Assembly: GCF_002091755.1 (NCBI RefSeq)
Contig: NZ_BDAI01000013.1
Span: forward strand, 77,474 to 141,473
DNA length: 64,000 nucleotides
Direction of reading: 5' to 3'
Source of the DNA: Pseudomonas nitroreducens NBRC 12694
Lineage (GTDB): Bacteria > Pseudomonadota > Gammaproteobacteria > Pseudomonadales > Pseudomonadaceae
How positions within the stretch are numbered: the stretch's first letter is position 1; every line of letters begins with the position of its first letter. Shown here one piece after another: positions 41,718 to 50,050 of the stretch. The notes beneath the pieces were generated by a model. It was not told where the DNA came from, did not search any database, and saw nothing but the letters and a program-made list of their open reading frames with translations. Position numbers and translations under genes: made by a program.

Positions 41718-43814
41718 ATGTCCCGCATGCAAATGCGCCGTCGGCAACGTGCCGTCGGCTTGCGCGCCCTGTGCGCGCTGACCGCCCTTGGCGGTTTCAC
41801 TGCCGTCCCGGCGATGGCCGAAGAGGAAGATCACTCTTCGCATGTCACCGAACTGTCGCCCAGCGTCATTACCGCCGTGGCGCAGAGTTCGCCGCTGACC
41901 ATCGTCACCGACCCCAAGCAGCCGCGTCAGCCGATCCCCGCCAGCGACGGCGCCGATTATCTCAAGACCATTCCCGGCTTCTCCGCCATCCGCAACGGCG
42001 GCACCAACGGTGACCCGGTGCTGCGCGGCATGTTCGGCTCGCGCCTGAACATCCTCACCAACGGCACCACCATGCTCGGTGCCTGCCCGGCACGGATGGA
42101 CGCGCCCACCTCTTATATCTCGCCGGAAACCTTCGACAAGCTCACCGTGGTCAAGGGCCCGGAGACCGTGATCTGGGGCCCCGGCGCCTCGGCCGGCACC
42201 ATCCGCTTCGACCGTGAGCCGGAGCGCTTCGGCGAACTGGGCACGCGAATCAACGGCAGCCTCACCGCCGGCTCCAACGGCCGCTTCGACCGCGTGCTGG
42301 ACGCCGCCGCCGGTGGACCGCTGGGCTACGTGCGGGTCATCGGCAACAAGTCGCAGTCCGATGACTACGAGGACGGCAGCGGCAACACCGTGCCCTCGCG
42401 CTGGAACAAGTGGAACGGCGACGTGGCCGTGGGCTGGACGCCGGACGCCGACACCCTGGTCGAGCTCACCGCCGGCAAGGGCGACGGTGAAGCGCGTTAC
42501 GCCGGACGCGGCATGGATGGCTCGCAGTTCAAGCGCGAGAGCCTCGGCCTGCGCTTCGAGAAGTCCAACATCGGCGAAGTGCTCGACAAGCTGGAGGCGC
42601 AGGTCTACTACAACTACGCCGACCACGTGATGGACAACTACAGCCTGCGCACGCCGTCGGGCATGGGCATGATGGCCGGCCCGATGGCTTCCAACGTCGA
42701 CCGCCGGACCCTCGGCGGGCGCCTGGCCGCCACCTGGCGCTGGGACGACTTCAAGTTGATCACCGGCGTTGACGCGCAGACCAACGAGCACCGCGAACGC
42801 TCCGGCATGGGTATCAATACTTATGACGAGCAGCCGTGGGACAAGGATGCCGTTTTCCACAACTACGGCGCCTTTGGCGAGCTGACCTGGTACGCCGCCG
42901 ACCGCGACCGCGTGATCACCGGTGCGCGCCTGGACCGCGCCTCGGTCAAGGATTATCGGCAGAGCACCGGCTCGGGGATGATGGCGATGCCCAACCCCAC
43001 GGCCGACGACACCCGCGCCGACACGCTGCCCAGCGGCTTCGCGCGCTATGAGCACGACCTGGCCGACACGCCGACCACGCTCTATGTCGGCCTTGGCCAC
43101 GTGCAGCGCTTCCCCGACTACTGGGAGCTGTTCTCCCCGGACAAGGGACCGACCGGCTCGGTCAATGCCTTCGACAGCATCAAGCCGGAGAAAACCACCC
43201 AGCTGGACTTCGGCGCGCAGTACGAGGACGAGAAGCTCAAGGCCTGGGCGTCCGGCTATGTCGGCGTGATCCGCGACTACATCCTGTTCGACTACATGCC
43301 CGGCGGCATGATGGGCCGCACCTCCCAGGCGCGGAACGTCGATGCACGGATCATGGGTGGCGAACTGGGCGCGGCTTACGCGCTGACCAGCAACTGGACC
43401 GCCGACGGCACCCTGGCATACGCCTGGGGCAAGAACACTACCGACGACACCGCGCTGCCGCAGATGCCGCCGCTGGAGGCGCGTTTCGGCCTGAGCTACG
43501 AGGAAGGCGACTGGAGCGCCGGCGGTCTCTGGCGCGTGGTCGCGCGCCAGGGCCGCATCGCCGAGAACCAGGGCAACGTGGTGGGTTACGACTTCGACGA
43601 AAGCCCCGGTTTCGCGGTGTTCTCTCTCAACGGCGCGTACAAGCTGAGCAAGAACCTCAAGGTCAGCACCGGCGTCGACAACCTGTTCGACAAGGACTAC
43701 GCCGAGCACCTGAATCTGGCGGGCAACGCCGGCTTCGGCTACCCGGCCAACGACCCCGAATCGATCCACGAGCCGGGGCGCACGTTCTGGACCAAAGTGG
43801 ACTTCTCGTTCTAA
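41718..43814 (+). CDS. oprC: TonB-dependent copper receptor OprC
   Basis: A 698-residue outer-membrane receptor. A signal peptide ending AMAEEEDHSS is followed by the plug domain (KTIPGFSAIRNGGTNGDPVL, RMDAPTSYISPETFDKLTVV) and a 22-strand barrel ending in Phe (FWTKVDFSF). The GACPARMD segment in the plug contains the Cys and Met that, in P. aeruginosa OprC, help bind copper. It is embedded with DUF2946, PepSY and PCuAC genes, an envelope copper-handling unit. The ribosome site is weak, and later Met codons (41727, 41733) are possible starts. Confidence 0.95.
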   Translation: MSRMQMRRRQRAVGLRALCALTALGGFTAVPAMAEEEDHSSHVTELSPSVITAVAQSSPLTIVTDPKQPRQPIPASDGADYLKTIPGFSAIRNGGTNGDPVLRGMFGSRLNILTNGTTMLGACPARMDAPTSYISPETFDKLTVVKGPETVIWGPGASAGTIRFDREPERFGELGTRINGSLTAGSNGRFDRVLDAAAGGPLGYVRVIGNKSQSDDYEDGSGNTVPSRWNKWNGDVAVGWTPDADTLVELTAGKGDGEARYAGRGMDGSQFKRESLGLRFEKSNIGEVLDKLEAQVYYNYADHVMDNYSLRTPSGMGMMAGPMASNVDRRTLGGRLAATWRWDDFKLITGVDAQTNEHRERSGMGINTYDEQPWDKDAVFHNYGAFGELTWYAADRDRVITGARLDRASVKDYRQSTGSGMMAMPNPTADDTRADTLPSGFARYEHDLADTPTTLYVGLGHVQRFPDYWELFSPDKGPTGSVNAFDSIKPEKTTQLDFGAQYEDEKLKAWASGYVGVIRDYILFDYMPGGMMGRTSQARNVDARIMGGELGAAYALTSNWTADGTLAYAWGKNTTDDTALPQMPPLEARFGLSYEEGDWSAGGLWRVVARQGRIAENQGNVVGYDFDESPGFAVFSLNGAYKLSKNLKVSTGVDNLFDKDYAEHLNLAGNAGFGYPANDPESIHEPGRTFWTKVDFSF

Positions 43815-43823
43815 TGCCCGACC

Positions 43824-43844
43824 GGCCCCCGCCCGTCGGGGGCC
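43824..43844 (+). repeat. Intercistronic hairpin oprC/PepSY
   Basis: GGCCCCCG (43824-43831), loop CCCGT, CGGGGGCC (43837-43844), without a T-run. It may protect the oprC message 3' end or weaken read-through. Confidence 0.5.
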
Positions 43845-43867
43845 TCCTTGCGTGAGGAGATCAACGA

Positions 43868-45238
43868 ATGCAGCACAAGACATTCGATTTCTACAACCTG
43901 GCCTGGCGCTGGCACTTCTATGCCGGGCTGTTCGTCGCGCCGTTCATGATCCTGCTGTCGCTCACCGGCATCATCTACCTGTTCAAGCCGCAGCTCGATC
44001 CGCTGATGTACAGCGACCTGCTGACGGTGAAACCGGGCGAGGTGCGCCTGTCCGCCGATGAGCAACTGATGCACCTGCATCACCAGAACCCGCAGTTGCA
44101 GGTCAGCCAGTATTTGCCGGCACCGGCCGCCGACCGCAGCGCGCAGTTCGTCACCCAGCTCGATGGGCGCGAAGTGAATGCCTTCGTCGATCCGTACAGC
44201 GGCAAGCTGCTCGGCGTGCAGGATGCCAAGTCCAATTTGCAGGCCATGGCTCGCGCGCTGCACGGCGAGCTGATGATCGGCACTGTCGGCGACCGACTGA
44301 TCGAGCTGGCCGCTGGCTGGGGCATCGTGCTCGTCGTCTCCGGCCTTTATCTGTGGTGGCCGCGCAAGCGTTCGCTGCGCGTGCTGCTCTGGCCGGACCT
44401 GTCCCGCAGCGGCCGTGCGCTCTGGCGTGAAGTCCATGTGGTGGTTGGTTTCTGGGGCTCGCTGCTGATGCTGTTCATGCTGCTCACTGGCATGACCTGG
44501 ACAGGCTTCTGGGGCAAATCCTTCGCCGACGTGTGGAACCGCTTCCCGGTGGCCATGTGGAACGACGTGCCGAAGTCGGACCTGGAAGCGCGCACGCTCA
44601 ACGAAGCGCACCGCCAGACCATCCCGTGGGCGATGGAAAACACCCCGATGCCGATGTCCGGCGGCGCCCATGCCGAGCACATGGCCCACGGCTCCGGCGG
44701 TATGGCGATGCCGCAGATCAGCCTGCAACAAGTGGTCGACATTGCGGACAAGGCCGGCGTGACGCCGGGCTACTCCATCGCATTGCCCAAGGGCGAGCAA
44801 GGCGTGTTCACCGTCTCGGTGTTCGCCGACGACTCGCGCAACGACGCCACCCTGCACATCGACCAGTACACCGGCAAGGTGCTCGCCGACGTGCGCTGGA
44901 AGGACTACGGGCTGGTGGCCAAGGGCGTCGAGTCCGGCGTGATGCTGCATGAGGGCAAGATGTTCGGCCTGTTCAACCAACTGCTCATGCTCGGCGTCTG
45001 CCTGATGATCCTGCTCAGCGCCGTCAGCGGCCTGTGGATATGGTGGAAGCGCCGTCCGCAGGGGCGACTCGGCGTGCCGCCGATGCCGCACGCGCTGCCG
45101 GTATGGAAGGGCGGGGTGGCGCTCATGATCATCCTCGGTGTCGCCTTCCCGCTGGTGGGCGCGTCGCTGCTGCTGGTGTGGGCGCTGGACTGGGCGGTGC
45201 TGTCGCGCCTCAAGTCGCGCAGCCCGGCGCTGGGTTGA
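43868..45238 (+). CDS. PepSY-domain membrane protein of copper cluster
   Basis: A 456-residue inner-membrane protein of the PepSY_TM family with four membrane segments (WHFYAGLFVAPFMILLSLTG, LIELAAGWGIVLVVSGLYLWW, VVVGFWGSLLMLFMLLTGMT, and a C-terminal pair) and conserved His in the first and third, as in ferric-reductase-like relatives. The periplasmic loop carries an unusual Met/His-rich stretch (MPMSGGAHAEHMAHGSGGMA) suited to copper. It lies 53 bp after oprC; homologues are predicted metal reductases, so cupric reduction for uptake is a reasonable inference. Confidence 0.88.
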   Translation: MQHKTFDFYNLAWRWHFYAGLFVAPFMILLSLTGIIYLFKPQLDPLMYSDLLTVKPGEVRLSADEQLMHLHHQNPQLQVSQYLPAPAADRSAQFVTQLDGREVNAFVDPYSGKLLGVQDAKSNLQAMARALHGELMIGTVGDRLIELAAGWGIVLVVSGLYLWWPRKRSLRVLLWPDLSRSGRALWREVHVVVGFWGSLLMLFMLLTGMTWTGFWGKSFADVWNRFPVAMWNDVPKSDLEARTLNEAHRQTIPWAMENTPMPMSGGAHAEHMAHGSGGMAMPQISLQQVVDIADKAGVTPGYSIALPKGEQGVFTVSVFADDSRNDATLHIDQYTGKVLADVRWKDYGLVAKGVESGVMLHEGKMFGLFNQLLMLGVCLMILLSAVSGLWIWWKRRPQGRLGVPPMPHALPVWKGGVALMIILGVAFPLVGASLLLVWALDWAVLSRLKSRSPALG

Positions 45239-45367
45239 TGCGTGCGCTGTTCAACCCTGACGCCTGCCGCGAGGCAGGCTATGCTGCGGCGCGATCGTTT
45301 CGTCCGCCGCCCGATGTTTTGCCGCCGATCCGGCGGAACCGATCACAAGCCAACTGGAGTCTCGAAC

Positions 45368-45874
45368 ATGCGTAAAACCCTGCTCGCTTTCGCTGTCCTG
45401 CTGGGCTTCTCCGGGGCCGCCATGGCCCACGAATACGAGGCTGGCAACCTGCACATCGACCATCCCTGGTCGCTGTTGCTGCCGGCCAACTCGGTGAACG
45501 GCGCGGCCTACTTCATCGTGCAGAACCACGGCAAGGACGCGGACCGCCTGCTCGGCGCCGACACCGACCGCGCCGCCAGCGCCGAAATCCACCAGCACGT
45601 GGAGAAGGACGGCATGATGAAAATGCAGAAAGTCGAGGGCGTGGATATTCCTGCCGGCGGCAAGGTCGTCTTCGCGCCTGGCCAGTACCACCTGATGCTG
45701 TTCGGCCTGAAGAAGCCGCTCACCGATGGCGAGCGCTTTCCGCTGACCCTGCACTTCCAGAAGGCCGGCGACGTGAAGGTCGAGATCGCCGTGCAGAAAG
45801 AAGCCCCACTCTCTAAAGGAACAGAAGGGGGCACCGACATGGGCCACGACATGCACGGCATGCAGATGAACTGA
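45368..45874 (+). CDS. PCu(A)C periplasmic copper chaperone
   Basis: A 168-residue exported protein; the signal peptide ends MAHEYEAG. The copper motif H-(M)x10-M-x21-H-x-M is recognisable in EIHQHVEKDGMMKMQKV and GQYHLMLFGLKKPL. A Met/His tail (MGHDMHGMQMN) adds ligands. PCuAC proteins deliver Cu(I) to cytochrome oxidase CuA/CuB sites. ATG 45368; a long upstream frame extension overlaps the PepSY gene and is rejected. Its stop shares bases with the next start (TGATG). Confidence 0.93.
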   Translation: MRKTLLAFAVLLGFSGAAMAHEYEAGNLHIDHPWSLLLPANSVNGAAYFIVQNHGKDADRLLGADTDRAASAEIHQHVEKDGMMKMQKVEGVDIPAGGKVVFAPGQYHLMLFGLKKPLTDGERFPLTLHFQKAGDVKVEIAVQKEAPLSKGTEGGTDMGHDMHGMQMN

Positions 45875-46416
45875 TGAGCGACCGGCTCCTGCGCCCCTTG
45901 GTGTGGGCGCAAGACGGCGAGTGGCTGCTGGGTTTCGACGGCAGCTACTCGAGCGACTCGATCCTGCGTGTCGAGAGTGCCGCCGATGGTTTCATCCTGC
46001 GCGAGGAGCGACTGGCCGAGACGCAGACCAAGCGCTATCCCTTCGCTGATCTGAAAGATGACGTCGCGGCGGCCGACTGGACCGCCGTGGTCGTCGACGA
46101 AGAAGGCGAACGTCTGGGCTTCGCTATCGCCCGCTACGAAATCTGGAATCGCCGTGCGGTACTGGACGACCTGTTCGTCCTCCCCGAGGCGCGCGGGTTG
46201 GGCGTAGGCAAGCAACTGCTGGAAGGCTGCCTGGACTGGGCGCGTGGCACCGAGGCGCGCCACCTGTGGCTGGAAACCCAGAACCTCAACCTGCCGGCGG
46301 TAGGCTTCTACCGCTCGCGCGGCTTCTCCCTCAGCGGGCTTTCCACCGACCTCTACGACCCGGCGCAGGTGCTGCCCGGGGAGATGGCGCTGTTCTTCAG
46401 TTACCCGCTGGCCTGA
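45874..46416 (+). CDS. GNAT-family N-acetyltransferase
   Basis: A 180-residue acetyltransferase. The acetyl-CoA loop is in LFVLPEARGLGVGKQLLEG and the C-terminal strand-helix in LWLETQNLNLPAVGFYRSRG. Its start overlaps the PCuAC stop (TGATG), so it is cotranscribed with the copper cluster, an unusual pairing; substrate unknown. Its last 20 bases overlap the convergent DUF2809 gene. Confidence 0.9.
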   Translation: MSDRLLRPLVWAQDGEWLLGFDGSYSSDSILRVESAADGFILREERLAETQTKRYPFADLKDDVAAADWTAVVVDEEGERLGFAIARYEIWNRRAVLDDLFVLPEARGLGVGKQLLEGCLDWARGTEARHLWLETQNLNLPAVGFYRSRGFSLSGLSTDLYDPAQVLPGEMALFFSYPLA

Positions 46417-46786
46417 GAGCCAAGCGGGTCTGCCGCGCCGCGAGAATCAGCGCGAAGCCGATGCAGTAGGCCAGCACGTCCAGCCAGTCCGGCGTGGCGC
46501 CCAGCACGATGCGCAGTGCGCGGTTGCCGATCTGCCAGTGGAGGGTCGCGGCGAGGAACTGGCCGAATTCGATCAGCAGCCCGCAGGCCAGCGCCGCGCC
46601 GGCGAGCCAGTGCGCCGGTGCATCCAGCGCCGCGCGAAACAGGCAGTACAGCCAGATCACCGCCAGCACGTCGCCGCCGAAGCCGCGCAGCCAGCCGAGG
46701 TGCGCGCCGGCCGTGGCCAGCCAGACCAGCACGGCGAACCAGAGCAGCGCGAACAGCGCACTGCGCCCATCGAAACGAAGTCGCAT
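46397..46786 (-). CDS. DUF2809-domain membrane protein
   Basis: A 129-residue inner-membrane protein with four membrane segments (SALFALLWFAVLVWLATAGA, GGDVLAVIWLYCLFRAALD, LAGAALACGLLIEFGQFLA, LDVLAYCIGFALILAARQTR), a VanZ-like DUF2809 architecture. Its ATG shares one base with the M23 peptidase stop. Function unknown. Confidence 0.85.
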   Translation of the reverse strand: MRLRFDGRSALFALLWFAVLVWLATAGAHLGWLRGFGGDVLAVIWLYCLFRAALDAPAHWLAGAALACGLLIEFGQFLAATLHWQIGNRALRIVLGATPDWLDVLAYCIGFALILAARQTRLALRPAGN

Positions 46787-47622
46787 CAGGGCTTGAACGC
46801 GCCGATGAAGATCGCCGGGTCGACGCGGGCGTCGTTCAGGCTGACGTTCCAGTGCATGTGCGGCCCGGTGGCGCGGCCGGTGGCGCCGACACGGCCGACC
46901 ACGCCACCGCGTGGGAGCTGATCGCCGAGTTTCACGTCGATCTTCGACATATGGCAGAACATGCTGATGAAGCCCTGGCCGTGGTCGACGAACACGGTTT
47001 TGCCGTTGAAGAAGTAGTTGCCGATCAGGATTACCTTGCCGGCGGCCGGTGTCTTGATCGGCGTGCCGGCGGGCACGGCGAAGTCGAGGCCCGAGTGCGG
47101 GTTGCGCTCCTCGCCATTGAAGAAACGGCGCAGGCCGAAGGGGCTGGAGAGCGGGCCGTCGACCGGCTTGTCCAGCACCAGGTTGCTCGGCGTGCCGGGG
47201 CTGAAGCTGCGGTAGGCGGCGGTCTGCTCGGCCAGTTCGCGGTTGATGCGCTTGAGGTCCTCGGGCAATGGGTTCACCTGGCGGGTGTTCTTCAGGGTGA
47301 TGCGCTGCTCTTTATAGTGCTTGGCGCCGACGGTGAAACCGAGGTTGCGGCTCGCGCCGGCCTGCTTCACGGCGATCTGCTGGTTGCCGGCCTTGGTGGT
47401 CAGCGGGATGCCGACGATGGCGATCCAGTCGCGGCCTTCCTCGCGCACCACCAGCACCGGCTTGCCCTGGAAGGTGGCGGTGGGCACGGCGGCATCCTGG
47501 CCCAGTTGCACCACGACGACACCGCCGGGCACTGGCTTGTTCAGGGTACGGCTGATGAAGCCTTCGGCGTGGGCGGGCAGGGCGAGGAGGGTGGCGGCGA
47601 GCAGGCAGAAGAGTCGGAACAT
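46786..47622 (-). CDS. M23-family zinc metallopeptidase
   Basis: A 278-residue periplasmic peptidoglycan hydrolase-like protein. A signal peptide (FRLFCLLAATLLALPAHAEG) precedes an N-terminal Ig-like domain, a helical linker and a LytM/M23 domain with Zn ligands in NPHSGLDFAVPAGTP (HxxxD) and ATGPHMHWNVSLN (HxH). All ligands are present, so it is probably active rather than an EnvC-type activator. It is followed by the DUF2809 gene with a one-base overlap. Confidence 0.93.
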   Translation of the reverse strand: MFRLFCLLAATLLALPAHAEGFISRTLNKPVPGGVVVVQLGQDAAVPTATFQGKPVLVVREEGRDWIAIVGIPLTTKAGNQQIAVKQAGASRNLGFTVGAKHYKEQRITLKNTRQVNPLPEDLKRINRELAEQTAAYRSFSPGTPSNLVLDKPVDGPLSSPFGLRRFFNGEERNPHSGLDFAVPAGTPIKTPAAGKVILIGNYFFNGKTVFVDHGQGFISMFCHMSKIDVKLGDQLPRGGVVGRVGATGRATGPHMHWNVSLNDARVDPAIFIGAFKP

Positions 47623-47760
47623 GGCGCAATCCGTGGACGTGTCGGCGGATGAAGCGGGCAGTCTACACGGCGCTCTTCGGCGAGCGGGACGATTTCGTCG
47701 AAAGCGGAACGTCGTGGCAGGGCGCTCCTGCAGGTCCGGGCTCCCCGGCAGAGGAGAAAG

Positions 47761-48516
47761 CTAACGGAGCAGGCCCTCGAGCTGCTGGCGCCACAGCTGT
47801 TCCAGCGGCAGCACCTGCGCCGGGCCATAGATGGCGTGGGGCTTGCCCAGGTGCGCGGCCCACAGCTGGTCGCCGTAGTCGTAGTGCCACCATTCGCTGG
47901 ACAGGTTGCTGAACCCTGCATCGCTCATGGCGTTGAACAGGATCCGACGGTTGTCGCGGATGCGCCCCTGCTGCTCGTCCGGCGCGGCGATCTCTTCGTA
48001 ATGGCGGGTATAGGAGCGCGGCGTGGCTTCGTCGAACAGGCTGCCCATGTCCAGCCAGCGGCCTTCGCTGTCGCACAGGGTCAGGTCGATGGCGCCGCCG
48101 GTCAGGTGCGGGCTCGGCGATTCGGCGCGGGTGCTGGGCGGCGCGACGAATTCGCGGGTGCGCCGGGTCAGCTCGGCTGGGTCGGCGTCTGGCTGGTGCT
48201 GGCGGAGGATGTCGTAGAGCGTGTCGTACAGGTGTTGCTGCACGGCGAACGGCCGCCAGGCATCGAGGATGACCAGGCGCAGGCCGTCGGGCAGCAGGCT
48301 GGCGGCGTGCAACAGGCGCTCGAATACTCCCGTTCGGGCATAGCACTCCGGTTGCGCGTTGGGCACGCCGAGGCGGTGATAGGCCGGCCATACCGCGAAA
48401 CCCGTGGCGATGCCCATGGCCTGCAGCGGCTGGTGGCACTCGACGATAGGCACGCGGAAGGCCTCGGCCCAGTCCGGATCGGGTTGCGGCAGGATCGGTG
48501 CGAGCAGGTCGGTCAT
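47761..48516 (-). CDS. D-alanyl-D-alanine dipeptidase (VanX/DdpX-like, M15)
   Basis: A 251-residue zinc dipeptidase of family M15. The metal and catalytic residues lie in SPSPHLTGGAIDLTLCDS (HxxxxxxD) and SSEWWHYDYGDQLW (ExxH). VanX-type enzymes cleave D-Ala-D-Ala during wall recycling; genomic copies without vanH/A, as here, serve D-Ala salvage. No signal peptide, so cytoplasmic. It starts six bases after the xseA stop on the same strand. The 138-bp gap to the M23 gene holds no visible gene. Confidence 0.9.
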   Translation of the reverse strand: MTDLLAPILPQPDPDWAEAFRVPIVECHQPLQAMGIATGFAVWPAYHRLGVPNAQPECYARTGVFERLLHAASLLPDGLRLVILDAWRPFAVQQHLYDTLYDILRQHQPDADPAELTRRTREFVAPPSTRAESPSPHLTGGAIDLTLCDSEGRWLDMGSLFDEATPRSYTRHYEEIAAPDEQQGRIRDNRRILFNAMSDAGFSNLSSEWWHYDYGDQLWAAHLGKPHAIYGPAQVLPLEQLWRQQLEGLLR

Positions 48517-48522
48517 CGGTTC

Positions 48523-49902
48523 TCAGTCCAGCAGCGACAGGGTGACGGGCGCCTGGTGGTTGTCTTCCACGCGCACTTCCAGCTCGCCGTCGCCCAGCTT
48601 GGCCTTGAGGCGCTGACCGTTCTTCGTCTGCGTGGCGCTGCGGATCGCCTGGCCCTTGTCGTCCAGCAGGATGCTGTAACCGCGCCCCAGTGTCGCCAGC
48701 GGGCTGACGATGTGCAGCGTCTGCATCAGGCTGTCGAGGCGCTGGCGCTGTTCGCGCAGGATCGCGTTGGTAGCGCGGGGCAGGCGGGCGCTGAGGTTGT
48801 CCAGGCGCTGGCGCAGCAGGGCCAGGTTGCGCCCAGGGTGTTGCGCTGCGAGGCGAGTATCCAGGCGTGCCACACGCTCCTGGCGGATCTGCAGCTGGCG
48901 CTCGAAGGCGCGGCGCAGGCGCATGTCCAGGTCGTCCAGGCGCTGGGACTGCTGGCGCAGGCGCTCGCCGGGGTGGCGCAGGCGCCGCGCGGTGCCTTCC
49001 AGGCGCAGCCGTTCGCGGGTCAGACGGTCCTGGATGCGCAGGATCAGCCGGCGGCGCAGGCTGTCCAGGCGCTGTTGCAGGTCGCCGCTGTGGGGCGCCA
49101 GCAGCTCGGCGGCGGCCGAGGGCGTCGGTGCGCGCACGTCGGCGACGAAATCGCTGATGGATACGTCGGTTTCGTGGCCCACGGCGCTGACGATGGGCGT
49201 CACGCAGGCGGCGATGGCGCGGGCCACCGGTTCCTCGTTGAAGCACCAGAGGTCTTCCAGCGAGCCGCCGCCACGGGCCAGGATCAGCGCGTCGAAGCCC
49301 TGCGCGTCGGCCAGCTTGAGCGCGCGGACGATCTGCCCGATGGCTTCGCGGCCCTGTACGGCGGTTGGGACCAGGGTCAGCTCGACCTGCGGCGCGCGGC
49401 GGCGGAACACGCTGATGATGTCGCGGATTACCGCGCCGGTGGGCGAGCTGACGATGCCGATGCGCCGGGGATGAGCCGGAAGTTCGCGCTTGCGCTCGGC
49501 GGCGAACAAGCCTTCGGCGGCGAGTTTCTCTTTCAGCGCCTCGAAGGCCAGTCGCAGCGCGCCATCGCCGGCGGGTTCGACGGTGTCGGCGATCAATTGG
49601 TAGTCGCCGCGCCCTTCGAACAGCGAAATCTTGCCGCGCACCCGCACGGCCAGGCCGTCGCGCAGGGCCTGGCGCACCCGCAGGGCGTTCTGCCGGAACA
49701 GCGCGCAACGCACCTGGGCGTTGCTGTCCTTGAGGGTGAAGTACAGGTGACCGGACGCGGGCCGCGCGAGGTTGGAGATCTCGCCCTCGACCCACACCTG
49801 CGGGAACACGTCCTCCAGCAGGTGGCGGGCGCGCTGGTTTAGCTGGCTGACGGTCAGAACCTCGCGGTCGAGGCCCAGCCGTTGGAAGGGATCGTTCTGC
49901 AT
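48523..49902 (-). CDS. xseA: Exodeoxyribonuclease VII large subunit
   Basis: A 459-residue nuclease subunit that with XseB degrades single-stranded DNA. The OB-fold (VWVEGEISNLARPASGHLYF) is N-terminal, the catalytic core carries GIVSSPTGAVIRDII, LARGGGSLEDLWCFNEE and SAVGHETDVSISDFVADVRA, followed by a long Arg/Gln/Leu coiled coil and the C-terminal RGYSILLDDKGQ segment. The start MQNDPFQRLGLDREVLTVSQ matches homologues; the 15-residue extension upstream is not used. Confidence 0.97.
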   Translation of the reverse strand: MQNDPFQRLGLDREVLTVSQLNQRARHLLEDVFPQVWVEGEISNLARPASGHLYFTLKDSNAQVRCALFRQNALRVRQALRDGLAVRVRGKISLFEGRGDYQLIADTVEPAGDGALRLAFEALKEKLAAEGLFAAERKRELPAHPRRIGIVSSPTGAVIRDIISVFRRRAPQVELTLVPTAVQGREAIGQIVRALKLADAQGFDALILARGGGSLEDLWCFNEEPVARAIAACVTPIVSAVGHETDVSISDFVADVRAPTPSAAAELLAPHSGDLQQRLDSLRRRLILRIQDRLTRERLRLEGTARRLRHPGERLRQQSQRLDDLDMRLRRAFERQLQIRQERVARLDTRLAAQHPGRNLALLRQRLDNLSARLPRATNAILREQRQRLDSLMQTLHIVSPLATLGRGYSILLDDKGQAIRSATQTKNGQRLKAKLGDGELEVRVEDNHQAPVTLSLLD

Positions 49903-49983
49903 GGCGAAGGATGATAAGCGGGCCTGTGGACAGGGGCCAGCACGCAAGGTGGAGAAAGGCCTTATTCAGATCGTCAGGTCACG

Positions 49984-50013
49984 TTGAGCCGCAGCCCCCA
50001 GCTGGGATATAAT
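49984..50013 (+). promoter_or_regulatory. guaBA promoter
   Basis: TTGAGC (49984-49989), 18-bp spacer, perfect TATAAT (50008-50013), followed by a GCCGCGC discriminator typical of stringently controlled promoters, 38 bp before guaB. Confidence 0.75.
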
Positions 50014-50050
50014 GCCGCGCTTCCATTTTTCCCGATCGGGAGCCCCCGCC

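Noticed and set aside
41121..43883. 920-codon minus-strand open frame opposite oprC
   Set aside because: Antisense shadow of a clear TonB receptor; no ribosome site or recognisable domain.
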